From Ignavibacteria bacterium (lineage in GTDB: Bacteria > Bacteroidota > Ignavibacteria > Tepidaquicellales > OLB5), in the NCBI GenBank assembly GCA_026417195.1, contig JAOADS010000029.1:1-15598 (forward strand): a DNA stretch of 15,598 bases. The letters run 5' to 3'. The notes under the pieces are model-generated. The model saw only the letters and a program-made list of their open reading frames with translations, did no database searches and was not told the DNA's origin. Below are positions 13,768 through 15,598 of the stretch, in pieces. The translations under genes were made by a program, and so were the position numbers. How positions within the stretch are numbered: position 1 is the first letter of the stretch; every line of letters begins with the position of its first letter.

Positions 13768-14373
13768 ATGTACCTCATTACCGGTTTAGGAAATCCCGGT
13801 ATCCGCTATTCACTTACAAGACACAATGCTGGTTTTATTATTCTGGACAATTTGTCCGCTAAACTTGGGGTTAGTTTTACATCAGAAAACATTTTATGGA
13901 AAGGTTGCCGTGCATGGATTTCGGACAAGGAAGTTTACCTTATGAAACCTATGACTTATATGAATAAAAGCGGTGAAGCTGTTAATAATTTCATTCATGA
14001 ATTCAGAAGTTTGAACAACAAAGAACTTTCGGGATTACTGGTTATTACTGATGATTTCAACCTGCCGCTTGGAACAGTAAGATTAAGGCCGGGAGGTTCA
14101 GACGGGGGACATAACGGACTGAAGAGTATCATCAATTGTTTAGGTACAGATGAATTTCCTCGCATGAGGGTTGGTATAGGAAGTGAAAAATTGGGAGAAA
14201 CAGATGATCCTTCTGACTTTGTGCTCGGAAACTTTACTGACGAGGAATTTGCTGTTTTCAATTCCCTTATGCCTGTTTACATTGATTGTATAATTGATTT
14301 TTTAACAAACGGCATAGAACATGCCATGAATACTTTTAATCGTTTCCATCTTGATATTGATAAAATAAATTAA
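13768..14373 (+). CDS. pth: Peptidyl-tRNA hydrolase
   Basis: This enzyme frees tRNA from peptidyl-tRNA dropped by stalled ribosomes, and it is essential in most bacteria. The 201-residue protein has the whole family signature: GLGNPG (6-11) with Asn9, catalytic His19 in TRHNAGF, MKPMTYMNKSGEAV (59-72) with Asn66, Asp95 in ITDDFNLPLG (93-102), and the RLRPGGSDGGHNGLKSI loop (105-121) with Asn116. These correspond to Asn10, His20, Asn68, Asp93 and Asn114 of the E. coli enzyme. The start lies 5 bases after the bL25 stop, with GAAAAG at the end of that gene acting as a possible ribosome site. Length and residues are all normal. Confidence 0.97.
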   Translation: MYLITGLGNPGIRYSLTRHNAGFIILDNLSAKLGVSFTSENILWKGCRAWISDKEVYLMKPMTYMNKSGEAVNNFIHEFRSLNNKELSGLLVITDDFNLPLGTVRLRPGGSDGGHNGLKSIINCLGTDEFPRMRVGIGSEKLGETDDPSDFVLGNFTDEEFAVFNSLMPVYIDCIIDFLTNGIEHAMNTFNRFHLDIDKIN

Positions 14374-14384
14374 TTAAATAATTA

Positions 14385-15598
14385 ATGGAAAACACAGTTA
14401 TCATTTTAATACCTTTTTTCGGAGTTTTGTCACTTCTTTTTATTTTCATACGGAGTAAATGGATTGCTTCCAAAGATGCCGGAACTGACAGAATGAAAAG
14501 AATTTCTGCAAGCATTACAGAAGGTGCAATGGCTTTTCTGAAAGCTGAATATAGGATTCTTTCTGTTTTCGTAATACTTGTTGCAGTTTTGCTTGCAGTG
14601 AGCGGTTTTACAAGTAAAGATGATTCTCCTTTAACTGCAGTTTCCTTTATAGTAGGAGCGTTCTGTTCAGCTTTAGCGGGATTCATAGGAATGAGGGTTG
14701 CTACAAAAGCTAATGTGAGGACTACAAATGCTGCCAGAGAGTCTTTAGGCAAAGCTCTGGAAATTGCTTTTACCGGCGGATCAGTCATGGGTTTAGGTGT
14801 TGTTGGTCTGGGCATACTCGGACTCGGAGCTTTATTTCTTATTTACAGCAATGTAATCGGCACCGACAGTTCAGGCATTCAGCTTGTTATAAAAATAATC
14901 ACCGGCTTTTCATTCGGTGCTTCTTCTATAGCTTTATTTGCCAGAGTTGGCGGAGGTATTTACACAAAGGCTGCAGATGTCGGGGCTGATCTTGTAGGTA
15001 AGGTTGAAGCAGGTATTCCGGAAGATCATCCGCTTAATCCGGCAACTATTGCAGACAATGTCGGAGATAATGTAGGCGATGTTGCAGGCATGGGTGCAGA
15101 CCTGTTTGAATCATATGTGGGTTCTATTATAGGGACTATGGTTTTGGGCGCTGCCTTTATAACAGCCGGAGGTTTCACTGATAATTTCGGTGGTCTTTCA
15201 GCTATACTTTTACCTCTTGTGCTCGGAGCATTTGGTATCCTAACATCTATATTAGGAACATTTTTTGTAAGGGTTAAGGAAGGCGGCAATCCTCAGAAAG
15301 CATTGAACATGGGTGAATTCAGTTCGTCCATAATTATGATAGTAGCTTCATATTTTATAATTACGTGGATGCTTCCTTCAGCGTGGACTTTCAAAGATCC
15401 GCTTTACGGAGATACAAAACAAATGACATCACTTGGTATTTTCATAGCAACTATAATAGGACTCATAGCTGGTTTACTTATAGGTATCATAACTGAATAT
15501 TTCACAGGAACAGGTAAAAGACCAGTTATAGGAATTGCACATCAGTCACTGACAGGTACTGCAACTAATATCATAGCAGGGCTCGGAGTAGGTATGAT
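14385..15598 (+). CDS. hppA: Membrane-bound ion-translocating pyrophosphatase, N-terminal part
   Basis: The reading frame is open from ATG 14385 to the right edge (404 codons seen), and the rest lies outside the window. This integral membrane pump hydrolyses pyrophosphate and moves H+ or Na+ across the membrane. The N-terminus has a hydrophobic helix (VIILIPFFGVLSLLFIFI) followed by ISASITEGAMAFLKAEY (40-56). The catalytic core is present: GGGIYTKAADVGADLVGKVE (189-208) with the pyrophosphate-binding Lys/Asp residues, then DNVGDNVGDVAGMGADLFES (224-243), the acidic magnesium-binding motif. Many hydrophobic helices follow. The residue that tells K+-dependent from K+-independent forms lies beyond the window, and H+ versus Na+ selectivity is not decidable here. 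It starts 11 bases after pth, so it may share that transcript. Confidence 0.95.
   Translation, partial: MENTVIILIPFFGVLSLLFIFIRSKWIASKDAGTDRMKRISASITEGAMAFLKAEYRILSVFVILVAVLLAVSGFTSKDDSPLTAVSFIVGAFCSALAGFIGMRVATKANVRTTNAARESLGKALEIAFTGGSVMGLGVVGLGILGLGALFLIYSNVIGTDSSGIQLVIKIITGFSFGASSIALFARVGGGIYTKAADVGADLVGKVEAGIPEDHPLNPATIADNVGDNVGDVAGMGADLFESYVGSIIGTMVLGAAFITAGGFTDNFGGLSAILLPLVLGAFGILTSILGTFFVRVKEGGNPQKALNMGEFSSSIIMIVASYFIITWMLPSAWTFKDPLYGDTKQMTSLGIFIATIIGLIAGLLIGIITEYFTGTGKRPVIGIAHQSLTGTATNIIAGLGVGM

Noticed and set aside
14336..14815. Reading frame on the - strand opposite pth and the pyrophosphatase start.
   Set aside because: It is antisense to well-supported genes, has no recognisable domain, and its low-complexity Pro/Thr/Ala composition is typical of a shadow frame.

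Overview
The window looks like a chromosomal segment of an AT-rich, Bacteroidota-like bacterium. An Ignavibacteria or other Bacteroidetes/Chlorobi-group relative is my best guess. The hints are a DUF4286 protein, a FAD oxidoreductase starting MLSFWE, a membrane pyrophosphatase, a CTC-type bL25, and densely packed genes with weak Shine-Dalgarno sites. This is inference from protein style; no marker gene was compared.

Region 1 (1-7753, + strand) is a compact metabolic run: the 3' end of a cystathionine gamma-lyase/synthase gene, a class V PLP enzyme, an RlmI-type rRNA methyltransferase, tryptophan 2,3-dioxygenase, an SDR, a DUF4286 protein, a tiny zinc ribbon, a 2-aminomuconate-semialdehyde-dehydrogenase-like ALDH, and a DAO-family FAD oxidoreductase. 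Several neighbours overlap (363/1498, 3846/3849, 6617 TGATG), which suggests co-translation. Tryptophan dioxygenase plus the ALDH are the first and a late step of kynurenine-type tryptophan breakdown. The middle enzymes are not in the window.

Region 2 (7742-10615, - strand) reads, in its own direction, K+ channel, DinB-like protein, DNA methyltransferase, putative restriction endonuclease. The methyltransferase gene carries a run of 15 C (15 G on the + strand, 8844-8858) inside its reading frame. As written the gene is open, but a change of one base either way gives a stop within about ten codons. This is the signature of a phase-variable restriction-modification system and is the most striking feature of the window.

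Region 3 (about 10616-13114, - strand genes) is an accessory patch: a double-domain retropepsin-like protein, a truncated 47-codon remnant of a Bacteroidetes protein, and a secreted protein with calcium-loop repeats. A related 45-base element follows the first and last of these genes (31 of 45 identical), and a 7-base RYYYAAC core lies at or just after the stop of all three. This resembles integron gene cassettes, but the matching R' ends are not visible.

Region 4 (13115-15598, + strand) is housekeeping: bL25, peptidyl-tRNA hydrolase, and the start of a membrane-bound ion-pumping pyrophosphatase that runs off the right edge. I saw no tRNA, rRNA, CRISPR array, transposase or integrase.
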